A stretch of 64,000 nt of DNA from Ensifer oleiphilus (GTDB lineage Bacteria; Pseudomonadota; Alphaproteobacteria; Rhizobiales; Rhizobiaceae), in the NCBI RefSeq assembly GCF_013371465.1, contig NZ_JABWDU010000007.1, positions 62,001 to 126,000 of the forward strand, written 5' to 3'. Positions 42,558-51,478 of this stretch are shown here, piece after piece (the stretch's first letter is position 1; each line of letters opens with the position of its first letter). The notes beneath the pieces were generated by a model. That model had not been told where the DNA came from and made no database searches. It saw nothing but the letters and a program-made list of their open reading frames with translations. The position numbers and the translations under genes were made by a program.

Positions 42558-43682
42558 ATGAAAAGACTGCTGACCGCCGCCCTTTCGGCGGCCCTCATCG
42601 CCAGCACCGCGCAGGCGCAAAAGCTGAATTTTGACGATCCTGCCGAATTCGCCAGGCAGCGCGAACTCTTGACTGCCAAGGCCAACGGTCCGAACGGGGA
42701 GCCATGGGCGCAATATTACGGTGACCAGATGGCCGACACCGCAAAGTTCAGGAAGGAAGGCCCCTACACGATCTGCTTCTCCAATGCCGGGGTCAACAAT
42801 GCCTGGCGTGTGACGGGCTGGACGAATATGCAGGCCGAGGTGAAGCTCCATCCCGAAATCAAGGAACTTATTCATGTCGATGCGGAAGGCTCTGACGACA
42901 AACAGATTTCTGACATCGACGATCTTATCGACGGCGGCAAGTGCTCTGCGCTGATCGTGTCGCCGAACACCACTGCAGCGCTGACTCCGGCAGTCGAAAA
43001 GGCCTGCGCCAAGCTGCCCGTCATCGTCTTCGACCGTGGCGTCAACACGAAGTGCCCGGTGACCTTCATCCATCCGGTCGGCGGGTATGGCTTTGGCATC
43101 CAGGCTGGCGAGTTCGTGGCGGCCAATGCGCCCACCGGCGCCAACGTGCTGATGCTGCGCATCGTGCCGGGTGTCGACGTTCTGGAAACCCGTGCATCCG
43201 CCGCCAAGCACATCTTCAAGGAAAAGGGGCTGAACGTCATCGGCGAAGAGTTCACCGAGGGCGACAACGCCAAGACCAAATCAATTGTCGAGGACTATCT
43301 TCAGCGCGGCAAGATCGACGCGGTCTGGATGGATGCCGGCGCGACCGCCGTTGCAGCGCTGGAGGCCTTCGAAGATTCCGGCCTGCCTCTGCCTGTTATC
43401 ACCGGGGAGGACCAGCAGGACTTCCTGATGAAATGGAAGGCTGAAGGCTTCAAGGCGATTGCACCGACCTACCCGACCTATCAGTGGCGCACGCCCATTA
43501 TTGCGGCCGTGAAGGTGCTGAAAGGCGAACAGGTCCCCGGACCGGAATGGGTGATGCCGCAGCCGGCGATCACCGCCGAGACGCTCGACCAGTATGTCAA
43601 CGATAAGATGCCGCCGCTTCACCACGCCATGTGCGGCTGCGAGAAGCTGCCCGACTATCCAGCCGCATGGGGTGGCCAGTAA
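42558..43682 (+). CDS. Sugar ABC transporter substrate-binding protein, RbsB/periplasmic-binding type
   Basis: A 374-residue periplasmic protein. A standard signal peptide (KRLLTAALSAALIASTAQA) ends at about residue 20. The body has the periplasmic-binding-protein fold of the ribose family, with FSNAGVNNAWRVTGW near residue 75 and a hinge-region DRGVNTKCP. GGGAG lies eight bases before the ATG. It is longer than E. coli RbsB and has several cysteines, as in a less-studied branch. It is the last gene of the operon and is followed by a G/C-rich hairpin. Confidence 0.9.
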   Translation: MKRLLTAALSAALIASTAQAQKLNFDDPAEFARQRELLTAKANGPNGEPWAQYYGDQMADTAKFRKEGPYTICFSNAGVNNAWRVTGWTNMQAEVKLHPEIKELIHVDAEGSDDKQISDIDDLIDGGKCSALIVSPNTTAALTPAVEKACAKLPVIVFDRGVNTKCPVTFIHPVGGYGFGIQAGEFVAANAPTGANVLMLRIVPGVDVLETRASAAKHIFKEKGLNVIGEEFTEGDNAKTKSIVEDYLQRGKIDAVWMDAGATAVAALEAFEDSGLPLPVITGEDQQDFLMKWKAEGFKAIAPTYPTYQWRTPIIAAVKVLKGEQVPGPEWVMPQPAITAETLDQYVNDKMPPLHHAMCGCEKLPDYPAAWGGQ

Positions 43683-43690
43683 AGAAAAGA

Positions 43691-43716
43691 GGGGGCTGCG
43701 CGATAGCGCGGCCCCC
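43691..43716 (+). terminator. G/C-rich hairpin after the sugar ABC operon
   Basis: GGGGGCTGCGC (43691-43701), loop GATA, GCGCGGCCCCC (43706-43716): eleven pairs with one G-U. It begins nine bases after the binding-protein stop. The tail AATTGGG is poor in T, so it may terminate weakly or protect the mRNA 3' end. Confidence 0.45.
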
Positions 43717-43750
43717 AATTGGGCGCGGGCACTTTAACACAAGTCGATTT

Positions 43751-43918
43751 GGCCGCGGTTCCGATGAAGCCCGTGGTGGCGACCGACGCAAACGCCACAT
43801 CCGTCAGGGCGACCAATCCCGCCAGAAGCATAACTCCGCTCAGCACTAAGCGAACTGACGCCGGCGGGCCGGTCGGATCGCCACCTGCATTGCGCGGCAT
43901 GGTGGCGTGAGAAGCCAT
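43751..43918 (-). pseudogene. HdeD-family membrane protein, N-terminal remnant
   Basis: From ATG 43918 the minus-strand frame reads a polar lead with GGDPTGPPASVR, then VLSGVMLLAGLVALTDVAFA and SVATTGFIGTAA, the first two membrane helices of HdeD-type acid-stress/DUF308 proteins. Beyond 43751 the frame enters unrelated sequence overlapping the operon terminator, so four of the six helices are lost. GAGGAG lies upstream of the ATG but at a long distance. A truncated relic is more likely than a working protein. Confidence 0.5.
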
Positions 43919-44096
43919 GGTTTCGTTGCTGCTCCTCTGTTTGTTTGCCGCTCCTCCGACCAGCGGAGAGTGCTGGGAAAGAAAGTCCGAATACGCTGCG
44001 GGGGGCAATCAGTCGATTGCGCAGCCGTGAGATCTGCTGGACGCACAGAATGCGTCAGTGAACTTTGCCCCTATAGACCGCGTGACACCAATGGCG

Positions 44097-44291
44097 CTAC
44101 AGCCGTTCATTTCGGCGAAGGACGTGACTGATGACGAAGGCTATTCCGATAAGCAAAAGGACCGCTCCTGCGAACCCGAACCCGAACGAGCCATAGCGGT
44201 AGCCGGATGCTGCGACGAGGAACCCGATAATGATACTAGCGATGCCAATTAATTTCATCTTCATCAAGTTGAATTTGCCATATCCAGCCAT
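44097..44291 (-). CDS. Small two-helix membrane protein
   Basis: A 64-residue product with two hydrophobic segments (about 11-29, MKLIGIASIIIGFLVAASG, and 36-55) separated by a Gly/Tyr/Phe turn, and a basic C-terminus. GGGGAC before ATG 44291 supports the start. The composition resembles small DUF3309/DUF3096-like or YtxH-like membrane peptides of rhizobia, but I cannot name the family with confidence. Confidence 0.45.
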   Translation of the reverse strand: MAGYGKFNLMKMKLIGIASIIIGFLVAASGYRYGSFGFGFAGAVLLLIGIAFVISHVLRRNERL

Positions 44292-44963
44292 TTAGTGTCC
44301 CCAAGTTTAATAGTATACCTGTGCGGAATGAGAAAATTATTCTTGGTGGTGCTCTTCACTACAGCGCAGTGACGCGTGTTCAACGAAAGCGGTGGCTGCG
44401 CCGCGTTAAAGGGATCGTCCTCTTCTGTAGTCGCATACTAAAAATGCCCAGATTAAGCACAATGATAAGATTTAACGCTCGATTTTGCTAGTGTAAAATG
44501 ATCGATTGGTGACTTCCGCGTGCATCGGCCACAGTCACCCTCGTGCCTATTTTGCGAGAGTGTTGCCATCCGCGCCAGAAACTCGCCTTGAACAGGAATT
44601 CTCAAATGGTGGGCTGAAAAGGGCTATGCCGTGTCCTGTGGCAAGAAGCCGCCTTATTTGTTGGCAACCATCTTCGGCGCGTCTTGGATTGCGCAACTTG
44701 CCTGCTCGTAGGACCTGGTTTGCTTCAGAATGTGGGTGGCAAGGACGTCTCGGACATTGCAATTAGCGAGATGATGGCCACGCCATGAGAGAGCTAAGCA
44801 AGATTTAGGTTTCTTGCCCGATTCTCCTGCAGACTTTCTCAAAGTCTCCCGGTAGCTGCGGAACGGGCGTCAGGGACTGTCGATACTCTGCGAACATCAG
44901 AGGCAGAGATGTCCTCCGGCGGTCGGCCTTACTTCAATGGTCAATACTTCCGCGAGGCCGGCG
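44292..44963. other. About 670 bases without a recognisable gene
   Basis: The first 200 bases are A/T-richer than the surroundings (for example around 44440-44500) and may hold the promoter of the small membrane protein gene. The rest has only short frames on both strands without starts, ribosome sites or family resemblance. No terminator for the thiolase operon was clearly identified. Confidence 0.45.
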
Positions 44964-46166
44964 TCACGGCCGCCTCAGAAGCATCGAGATACCCTGTCCG
45001 ACGCCGATACACATGGTCGCAACCGCGCGCTTCGCGCCTTGGGCTTCAAGCTCCAGTGCGGCCGTAAGCGCCAGGCGCGCACCCGACATGCCCAGCGGAT
45101 GGCCGAGTGCGATGGCGCCGCCATTCGGATTGACGTTGGACGCGTCGTCGGCAAGCCCCAATTGCCGCATGCAGGCGAGAGCCTGCGCCGCGAAAGCCTC
45201 GTTGAGCTCGACGATGTCGATGTCGCCGATGCAAAGGCCGAGACGTTCAAGCAGCTTTCGGGTGGAATTGACGGGGCCGATGCCCATGATGCGTGGCGCA
45301 ACACCCGCCGTTGCCATGCCGTCGATCCGGGCGAGGGGCTCAAGACCGTAGCGTTCGACAGCGCGATCGGAGGCGAGCACGAGTGCCGCCGCCCCGTCAT
45401 TGACGCCGGACGCATTGCCGGCGGTTACCGTGCCATTGGCGCGAAAGGGCGTCGGCAGGCTGGCAAGCTTTTCGAGGGTCGTCTCACGTAGGTGTTCGTC
45501 CTGTTCGACGTACGTCGTGTCGCCCTTTCGCCCCCTGATCGGATAGGGAGCGATTTCGCGGGCGAACCGCCCGTTCTTTTGCGCGGTCGCTGCGCGCGCC
45601 TGGCTGCGCAACGCAAAGGCGTCCTGATCTTCACGCGCGATCGAAAACTCTGTCGCGACGTTTTCGGCCGTGTCCGGCATGGGGTCTATGCCGTATCGCT
45701 CTTTCATCAGCGGATTGACGAAGCGCCATCCGATGGTCGTGTCGTGGATCTCGGTGCTGCGTTGAAACGGGCTTTCGGCCTTCGGGATGACGAAGGGCGC
45801 GCGTGACATGCTCTCCACACCGCCGGCGATAACAACCTCCGCCTCGCCCAGCCGGATGGCGCGTGCGCCGTAGCCAACGGCATCGAGGCCCGAACCGCAA
45901 AGCCTGTTGATCGTCGTTCCCGCCACCGTATCCGGCAGCCCGGCAAGCAAGGCCGCCATGCGGGCGACGTTGCGATTGTCCTCTCCCGCCTGGTTGGCGC
46001 AACCGAAGACAACCTCGTCGATCGCGTCGGCCGGAACACTTGCAAAACGTGCCAGCGCTTCGCGGATCACGTGGGCGGCGAGATCATCGGCTCGCACGCT
46101 CGACAGCGCGCCGCCATAGCGACCGATCGGCGTGCGAACGCCGCCGATGAGAAAGGCTTCACGCAT
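44964..46166 (-). CDS. Beta-ketoadipyl-CoA/acetyl-CoA thiolase (PcaF/PaaJ-like)
   Basis: A 400-residue thiolase. The nucleophile is C90 (INRLCGSGLDAV), the active-site histidine H356 (ALGHPLG) and the second cysteine C386 (CIGVGQG). The N-terminus REAFLIGGVRTPIGRYGGAL is characteristic of 3-oxoadipyl-CoA thiolases, which split 3-oxoadipyl-CoA into succinyl-CoA and acetyl-CoA. It is the last gene of the aromatic operon and overlaps the upstream hydratase/dehydrogenase gene by eight bases. In this operon it would perform the final thiolysis after ring cleavage; the chain length of its natural substrate is inference. Confidence 0.9.
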   Translation of the reverse strand: MREAFLIGGVRTPIGRYGGALSSVRADDLAAHVIREALARFASVPADAIDEVVFGCANQAGEDNRNVARMAALLAGLPDTVAGTTINRLCGSGLDAVGYGARAIRLGEAEVVIAGGVESMSRAPFVIPKAESPFQRSTEIHDTTIGWRFVNPLMKERYGIDPMPDTAENVATEFSIAREDQDAFALRSQARAATAQKNGRFAREIAPYPIRGRKGDTTYVEQDEHLRETTLEKLASLPTPFRANGTVTAGNASGVNDGAAALVLASDRAVERYGLEPLARIDGMATAGVAPRIMGIGPVNSTRKLLERLGLCIGDIDIVELNEAFAAQALACMRQLGLADDASNVNPNGGAIALGHPLGMSGARLALTAALELEAQGAKRAVATMCIGVGQGISMLLRRP

Positions 46167-48141
46167 GGGGCTCGCCCTTGTTTTGCTCTGCGGCGAACAT
46201 CGGCCCGCCTCTGTGTGCTGGAAATCCGTAGCCGTTGATCATCACTACGTCGATGTCGCCGGGACGCGCCGCGATGCCGTCGGTAAGCAGTGCCGTTCCT
46301 TCATCGACCATCGCCTTCAAGAGCCGGCTCATGATCTCCGCGGGGGTGAAAATGCGCGGCGCAATGTTCTTGGCCGCCCGCGCCGCCTCGATCACCGCGG
46401 TCACCTCGGGATCAATGGTCCGCTTGCCATCGGGATAGGCATACCAGCCGCGACCGATCTTGTGGCCAAGGCGACCCGCCTCACAAAGCCGGTCGGCGAT
46501 TTCGACGTAACGTGCGGCAGGGTCCCGCGTCGCCGCCTGGCGCTTGCGGCGTGCCCAGGCAATTTCCAGCCCGGCCATGTCGTTGACGGCGAAGATGCCC
46601 ATCGGAAAGCCATAGGCTTCGAGCGCGGCATCGATCTCCTGGGGCAGCGCGCCGTCCTCCAGCATGAATTCCGCCTCGCGGCGATAGGCCGAGAAGATGC
46701 GGTTGCCGATGAAGCCTTCGGTGACGCCGCAGACCACCGGCAGCTTGCCGAGGCGTTTGACGAAAGCGAGGGCGCTGGCTAGGACCTCTGGTGCTGTCTT
46801 GACGCAGTCGACGACTTCAACCAGTCGCATGACATTGGCCGGCGAGAAGAAATGGAGCCCGACCACGCGTGACGGATCTGCCGTCGCGGCGGCAATCGCA
46901 TCGGGATTTAAGTAACTCGTATTGGTAGCAAGAATGGCGTCGGCTCTGACGATGCCGTCAAGCTTGCGAAACAGGTCGGTCTTGACCGTGAGGTCGTCAA
47001 AGACTGCTTCGATGACAAGGTCGGCCTTCACAAGTTCCTCGGCCTCGGCGGTCGTCTGCAATCGGGCGAGGCATTCCGCGCGTCCGTCCGCGGTGAACCG
47101 AGCGGAGCGTACGGATTTGTCCAGGGTCTCGGCGATGCGTGCCCTGCCGCCGGCTGCCGCTTCTGGGCTCTGTTCCAGCGCGATGACGCTGTGGCCGGAC
47201 GTCAGGGCGGCGACGGCGATGCCAGATCCCATGAGCCCGGTGCCGACCACGGCGACGGTCTCGATCCTGCGCGACGAGGCTTTGTCGAGGCCCTCGACCT
47301 TACCCGCGGCGCGCTCGGCGAAGAAGACGTGCCGCAGGGCAGCGGACTCGCTGGAATCGCGCAAACGCAGGAAGGTGGCGCGTTCGGCGGCCAATCCTCT
47401 TCTGAGGTCGAGTTCGCCGGCTGCCTTGACGAGGCGAATGGCCTCCGCGGGGGCGGACTGGCCGCGTGCTCGCGCTAGCACTTTCGCTTCAGCGGCGCTG
47501 ACTGTCGTTGGGTCCGTGGAAGGAACGCCGATCATGCCAGTCCGGCGCAGCGGTTTTCCGCTAGCTTCGTGCACCAGCGCGATGGCGGCGCCAACGGGAG
47601 CGGTGGCGACACCATCGGCAAGCCCAAGCGTGACGGCTTCGGCCGCCTTGACAGGACGCCCCGTGCCGACGAGCTCGATCGCTGCGACCAAGCCAACCAA
47701 GCGCGGCAGACGCTGCGTCCCGCCGGCACCCGGCACGATCCCGAGTTTCACCTCGGGCAGCCCGAACGATGCCTTTTCGCCGGCGATGCGGCCGTGGCAA
47801 GCGAGAGCCACTTCGCAGCCTCCGCCAAGGGCGGCGCCGTTGACTGCAGCGACAACAGGCTTTTCGAACGTCTCGATGCGCTCGATCACATCGGGAAGCA
47901 TAGGTTCGACCGGCGGCTTGCCGAACTCCTTGATATCGGCTCCGCCTATGAACGTGCTGCCGGCACCCGTCAGGACGATGCCCGTTGCCGCGTCAAGAGA
48001 GGCAGTATGATCGAGTGCCGCCATCAAGCCGGAGCGCACATCTGCGGACAGGGCGTTGACAGGCGGGTTGTCGATGACGACGACGAAAACACCGTCTCGA
48101 AGGCGAGCGGAGATGCTCTTTGAAAATGGGATGTCTGCCAT
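46159..48141 (-). CDS. Bifunctional enoyl-CoA hydratase / 3-hydroxyacyl-CoA dehydrogenase
   Basis: A 660-residue fusion of a crotonase domain (about 1-190) and a 3-hydroxyacyl-CoA dehydrogenase (about 293-655). The crotonase part keeps both catalytic glutamates, E110 (GGGCEVALACH) and E130 (GLPEVKLGIVPG). The dehydrogenase has the NAD motif G300-T-G302-L-M-G305 and the catalytic histidine in VGLHFFSPANVMRLVEVV. ATG 48141 follows GAGGT and starts the hydratase domain correctly; the longer open frame upstream overlaps the Rid gene out of frame and is not coding. It carries out the hydration and second oxidation steps of beta-oxidation on the ring-cleaved CoA ester. Confidence 0.92.
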   Translation of the reverse strand: MADIPFSKSISARLRDGVFVVVIDNPPVNALSADVRSGLMAALDHTASLDAATGIVLTGAGSTFIGGADIKEFGKPPVEPMLPDVIERIETFEKPVVAAVNGAALGGGCEVALACHGRIAGEKASFGLPEVKLGIVPGAGGTQRLPRLVGLVAAIELVGTGRPVKAAEAVTLGLADGVATAPVGAAIALVHEASGKPLRRTGMIGVPSTDPTTVSAAEAKVLARARGQSAPAEAIRLVKAAGELDLRRGLAAERATFLRLRDSSESAALRHVFFAERAAGKVEGLDKASSRRIETVAVVGTGLMGSGIAVAALTSGHSVIALEQSPEAAAGGRARIAETLDKSVRSARFTADGRAECLARLQTTAEAEELVKADLVIEAVFDDLTVKTDLFRKLDGIVRADAILATNTSYLNPDAIAAATADPSRVVGLHFFSPANVMRLVEVVDCVKTAPEVLASALAFVKRLGKLPVVCGVTEGFIGNRIFSAYRREAEFMLEDGALPQEIDAALEAYGFPMGIFAVNDMAGLEIAWARRKRQAATRDPAARYVEIADRLCEAGRLGHKIGRGWYAYPDGKRTIDPEVTAVIEAARAAKNIAPRIFTPAEIMSRLLKAMVDEGTALLTDGIAARPGDIDVVMINGYGFPAHRGGPMFAAEQNKGEPHA

Positions 48142-48152
48142 GTCGGCAAACC

Positions 48153-48548
48153 TCAATCGGGGACGACGGCGGTGACCTGGATCTCGATCTTGGCGCGGTC
48201 TTCTACCAATGAGACCACCTGCATCGCCGCCATGGCAGGGAAATGCCGACCGATGATGTCGCGGTAGGCCTGGCCGATGCCGCGCAGGTTGCCGACATAT
48301 TCCTGCTTGTCGGTGAAATACCACGTCATCGTGGTAATATGCTCCGGCCCGGCGCCTCCGGCCGCGAGCACCGCTACGACATTCTTCAGCGTCTGGCGCA
48401 CCTGCTCCACGAAATCGTCGGTTTCGAACTCGGATTGTGCATTCCAACCGATCTGGCCGCCGACAAAAACCGTGCGGCCTCTGGCAGCGACGCCGTTGGC
48501 GTAACCGATCGGCTTTGCCCAACCTTCAGGTTGCAGGATGGTGTGCAT
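48153..48548 (-). CDS. RidA/YjgF-family protein lacking the usual arginine
   Basis: A 131-residue Rid-superfamily protein. The family pattern is visible (VFVGGQIGWNA, FVEQVRQTLKNVVAVLAAGG, and the C-terminal VEDRAKIEIQVTAV). RidA proper hydrolyses enamine/imine intermediates using an arginine in a PAR motif; here the corresponding segment reads P104-A-M106-A-A-M, so the arginine is replaced by methionine. Related Rid proteins without the arginine exist and may have other reactions. Lying inside the 2-aminobenzoyl-CoA operon, it is a good candidate to handle the amino or enamine group of the dearomatised ring, but this is inference. Confidence 0.85.
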   Translation of the reverse strand: MHTILQPEGWAKPIGYANGVAARGRTVFVGGQIGWNAQSEFETDDFVEQVRQTLKNVVAVLAAGGAGPEHITTMTWYFTDKQEYVGNLRGIGQAYRDIIGRHFPAMAAMQVVSLVEDRAKIEIQVTAVVPD

Positions 48549-48657
48549 GTGTCGTCTCCAGATGTTGTGACAACGCGGCGCGGATGCAATCCGGCCAGGC
48601 TAATGAAGCGTGAGCGCCGAACGACGCCCTTGAATCTTGCGCATTCGGCACCCCTCG

Positions 48658-49854
48658 CTATCGTCTCGTGCCCTTCATCAGCTCGCGGCCGATGATGAGC
48701 TTTTGAACTTCGGTCGCGCCCTCGTAGATGCGCAAAGCGCGGATCTCGCGATAGAGCCGCTCGGTGATCTCGCCAACGCGCACGCCACGACCGCCGAAGA
48801 GCTGCAGGGCCTGGTCGATGACCCATTGCGCATTCTCGGTCGCCGTCATCTTGGCCATTGCGGCCTCGCGTGTCGTCGGCCGCTTCTGCACGTCGCGCTG
48901 CCACGCAGTGCGGCAGGTCAGAAGGGCTGCGGCGTCGATTGCGGTCGCCATCTCGCCGAGCGTGCTTTGCGCCGTCGGCAGATCGGCAAGGGTCGCGCCG
49001 AACATCCTGCGGCTCTTTGCGTGCGCCACCGCCTCGTCCAGTGCGCGGCGGGCAAAGCCGATGGCCGCCGCAGCGACGGACGGGCGGAAGATGTCGAGTG
49101 TGCGCATGGCGATCTTGAAGCCTTCGCCGGCACTGCCGAGAAGCTGCGACGCCGGGATACGGCATGTGTCGAAACGCAGCCGGGCAAGCGGATGCGGCGC
49201 GATCGTCTCGATGCGCTCGGCAATCACTAAGCCCGGTGTGTCGGCGAACACCACGAAGGCTGAGATGCCGCGCGTACCGGGTGCCTCGCCGGTGCGGGCA
49301 AAGACGGTGTAGACGTCGGCGATGCCGCCGTTCGAGATAAAGGTCTTTTCGCCATCGAGCACGAAGTCCTCTCCGTCGCGCCGGGCAGCACAGGCCATTG
49401 CCGCGACATCCGATCCTGCATCGGGCTCGGAAAGCGCAAAGGCGGAGATCCATTCGCCGCTGGCGACCTTCGGCAGAATGGCCTGCTTCAGCGCCTGCGA
49501 ACCGGAAAGGCTGATCGCGCCGGTGCCGAGCCCCTGCATGGCAAAGGCGAAGTCGGCAAGCCCGTCGGTGTAGGCAAGCGTTTCGCGGATAAGGCAGAGC
49601 GACCGGCTGTCGATTTCTTCGCTCGCCCCGCCGAACGCCTTCGGCACGCAATGGCGAAGCACGCCTGCAGCACCGAGGGCGCCGACCAGATGCCGGCAGG
49701 CGGCATCGACATTTGCGTTATCGATCTCGCCGAGGCCGCCGTTGGCGATGAACGCGTCCAACTCCGTGGCAAGCGCACGGTGGCCCTTCTCGAAGAACGG
49801 CCAGTCGAAATGGTCGCGGGTCGGCTGAAGTGGAGCCTTCTCCTGAAGGTCCAT
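48658..49854 (-). CDS. Acyl-CoA dehydrogenase
   Basis: A 398-residue flavoprotein starting [15 protein letters not shown] at ATG 49854, two bases after the stop of the crotonase gene. FAD and substrate motifs include [11 protein letters not shown] and [13 protein letters not shown]; the catalytic base is E378 in [11 protein letters not shown]. Length is normal. It would introduce the alpha-beta double bond into the alicyclic or ring-opened CoA ester formed from 2-aminobenzoyl-CoA. A 109-base gap follows before the Rid gene. Confidence 0.93.
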   Translation of the reverse strand: MDLQEKAPLQPTRDHFDWPFFEKGHRALATELDAFIANGGLGEIDNANVDAACRHLVGALGAAGVLRHCVPKAFGGASEEIDSRSLCLIRETLAYTDGLADFAFAMQGLGTGAISLSGSQALKQAILPKVASGEWISAFALSEPDAGSDVAAMACAARRDGEDFVLDGEKTFISNGGIADVYTVFARTGEAPGTRGISAFVVFADTPGLVIAERIETIAPHPLARLRFDTCRIPASQLLGSAGEGFKIAMRTLDIFRPSVAAAAIGFARRALDEAVAHAKSRRMFGATLADLPTAQSTLGEMATAIDAAALLTCRTAWQRDVQKRPTTREAAMAKMTATENAQWVIDQALQLFGGRGVRVGEITERLYREIRALRIYEGATEVQKLIIGRELMKGTRR

Positions 49855-49856
49855 GG

Positions 49857-50699
49857 TCAGTTCCCCTTGAACTCGGGCTTGGCCTTGGCTGCAAAGGCCT
49901 CGAAGGCGCGGCGGAAGTCGCCGGTCGCCATGCAGATCGCCTGGGCTTGTGCTTCCGCTTCGATCAACTGGTCGATGCCCATCGCCCATTCCTGATCGAG
50001 CATCTTCTTTGTCATCGCGTGGGCAAACCACGGGCCGTCGGCAATGCCGCGTGCGAATTTCTGAGCTTCGGAAAGCAACACCGAGCGCTCGTGCAGCGCG
50101 TTATAGAAGCCCCAGGCATGCCCTTCCGTTGCGGTCATCGCCCGACCAGTGAAAAGCAATTCCGCGGCGCGACCCTGGCCGATGATGCGGGGAAGAATTC
50201 CGCAGGCGCCCATGTCTGCTCCGGCGAGCCCGACGCGCGTGAACAGAAATGCCGTTTTCGCTTCCGGCGTCGCCACGCGGAAGTCGGAAGCCATCGCCAG
50301 GATCGCGCCGGCGCCGGCGCAGATACCGTCGACCGCTGATACGACCGGCTGAGGGCAAGCGCGGATCTGGCGCACCAGTTCGCCGGTCATTCGAGTGAAA
50401 TCGATGAGGTCGGGCATCGACATGCGCGTCAGCGGCTCGATGATCTCGAAGACGTCGCCGCCGGAGGAAAAGTTGTCATTGGCGCCGGTCAGGACAACGG
50501 CGCGCACGTCGCTTGCCCGGCCGAGTGCCCGGAAGAGATCGACAAGCTCTTCGTAGCTCTCGAAGGTCAGCGGATTCTTCTTCTCCGGACGGTTGAGGGT
50601 GATCGTGGCGACCCGGCCGTCGGCATCTGTTTCGAACAGGAAGTGCTGGGCCTTGTGATCCCTAAAGGGGCGCTTCTTGGCCTGCATCGGGTTTGTCAT
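49857..50699 (-). CDS. Enoyl-CoA hydratase/isomerase family protein with non-standard active site
   Basis: A 280-residue crotonase-fold protein. The oxyanion-hole segments are [10 protein letters not shown] and [17 protein letters not shown]. At the two places where classical hydratases carry glutamates this protein has isoleucine (GAGAILAM) and the segment [12 protein letters not shown], which offers an aspartate instead, so ordinary enoyl-CoA hydration is doubtful. ATG 50699 follows TTGGAGGATAGAG and is three bases after the upstream SDR stop. In the aromatic operon it may hydrate or hydrolytically open the non-aromatic ring; the reaction is inferred. Confidence 0.85.
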   Translation of the reverse strand: MTNPMQAKKRPFRDHKAQHFLFETDADGRVATITLNRPEKKNPLTFESYEELVDLFRALGRASDVRAVVLTGANDNFSSGGDVFEIIEPLTRMSMPDLIDFTRMTGELVRQIRACPQPVVSAVDGICAGAGAILAMASDFRVATPEAKTAFLFTRVGLAGADMGACGILPRIIGQGRAAELLFTGRAMTATEGHAWGFYNALHERSVLLSEAQKFARGIADGPWFAHAMTKKMLDQEWAMGIDQLIEAEAQAQAICMATGDFRRAFEAFAAKAKPEFKGN

Positions 50700-50701
50700 C
50701 T

Positions 50702-51478
50702 CTATCCTCCAAGAACTTCGCCACCGGCGACTGCGATGGCCTGGCCCGTGATCGCGCTCGCCTTCTCCGACACGAGCCATGAGACGGTGTCGGCCACCTC
50801 GTCAGGCGTCACCAGGCGCCCTTGCGGATTGGCCCGCGCCAGGCTTGCACGCGCTTCCTCACGCGAACGGCCGGTCTTCTCGCTGATTGTATCGAGCGCG
50901 CCCTCAATCAGCGGGGTGTCGGTGAACCCGGGGCAGACTGCATTGATCGTGACGTCGGTGCGCGCAAGCTCGAGTGCCAGCGCGCGCGTCAGGCCGATGA
51001 CGCCGTGCTTCGAGGCGCAATAGGCGGAGACATAGGAGTAACCGGTGAGACCCGCCGTGCTCGCGACGTTGACAATCCGGCCGTTTCCGGCCCGGCGCAC
51101 GGAGGAAAGCGCTGCCTGCGTCACCAGAAAAACCCCGGTCAGGTTGGTTGTGAGCACCCGTTGCCAGAGCGACAGATCGGTTTTCTCGAATGGCGCCGAA
51201 GGCGCTTCGCCGGCGCAGTTGACGAGAACCGCAATCTCTCCGCTCTTGGCAATTGCAACCGAAATGCCTTGCTCGACCGCCACCGGGTCGGTCACGTCGA
51301 AGCCGCCAAGCACATGGGCGTGGCCGCCAGACGACAGAATTTCGTCTCGCACGGCATTAAGCGGTGCTGCGCGGCGGCCGGCAAGGCTGACAATGTGGCC
51401 ATCGGCTGCGAGCGCGAGCGCGATTGCCTTGCCGATGCCGCTTCCGGCCCCTGTTACGAGCGCGTGCCTGCGGTTCAT
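50702..51478 (-). CDS. Short-chain dehydrogenase (3-hydroxyacyl-CoA dehydrogenase-like SDR)
   Basis: A 258-residue classical SDR. The cofactor motif is [10 protein letters not shown] at residues 10-19, the NNAG-equivalent reads [10 protein letters not shown], and the catalytic pair is in SAYCASKHG. The C-terminal [15 protein letters not shown] and [11 protein letters not shown] fit the 3-oxoacyl reductase/hydroxyacyl dehydrogenase branch. It overlaps the upstream flavoprotein gene by four bases. A likely role is oxidation or reduction of a ring hydroxyl or keto group next to the CoA thioester. Confidence 0.88.
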   Translation of the reverse strand: MNRRHALVTGAGSGIGKAIALALAADGHIVSLAGRRAAPLNAVRDEILSSGGHAHVLGGFDVTDPVAVEQGISVAIAKSGEIAVLVNCAGEAPSAPFEKTDLSLWQRVLTTNLTGVFLVTQAALSSVRRAGNGRIVNVASTAGLTGYSYVSAYCASKHGVIGLTRALALELARTDVTINAVCPGFTDTPLIEGALDTISEKTGRSREEARASLARANPQGRLVTPDEVADTVSWLVSEKASAITGQAIAVAGGEVLGG

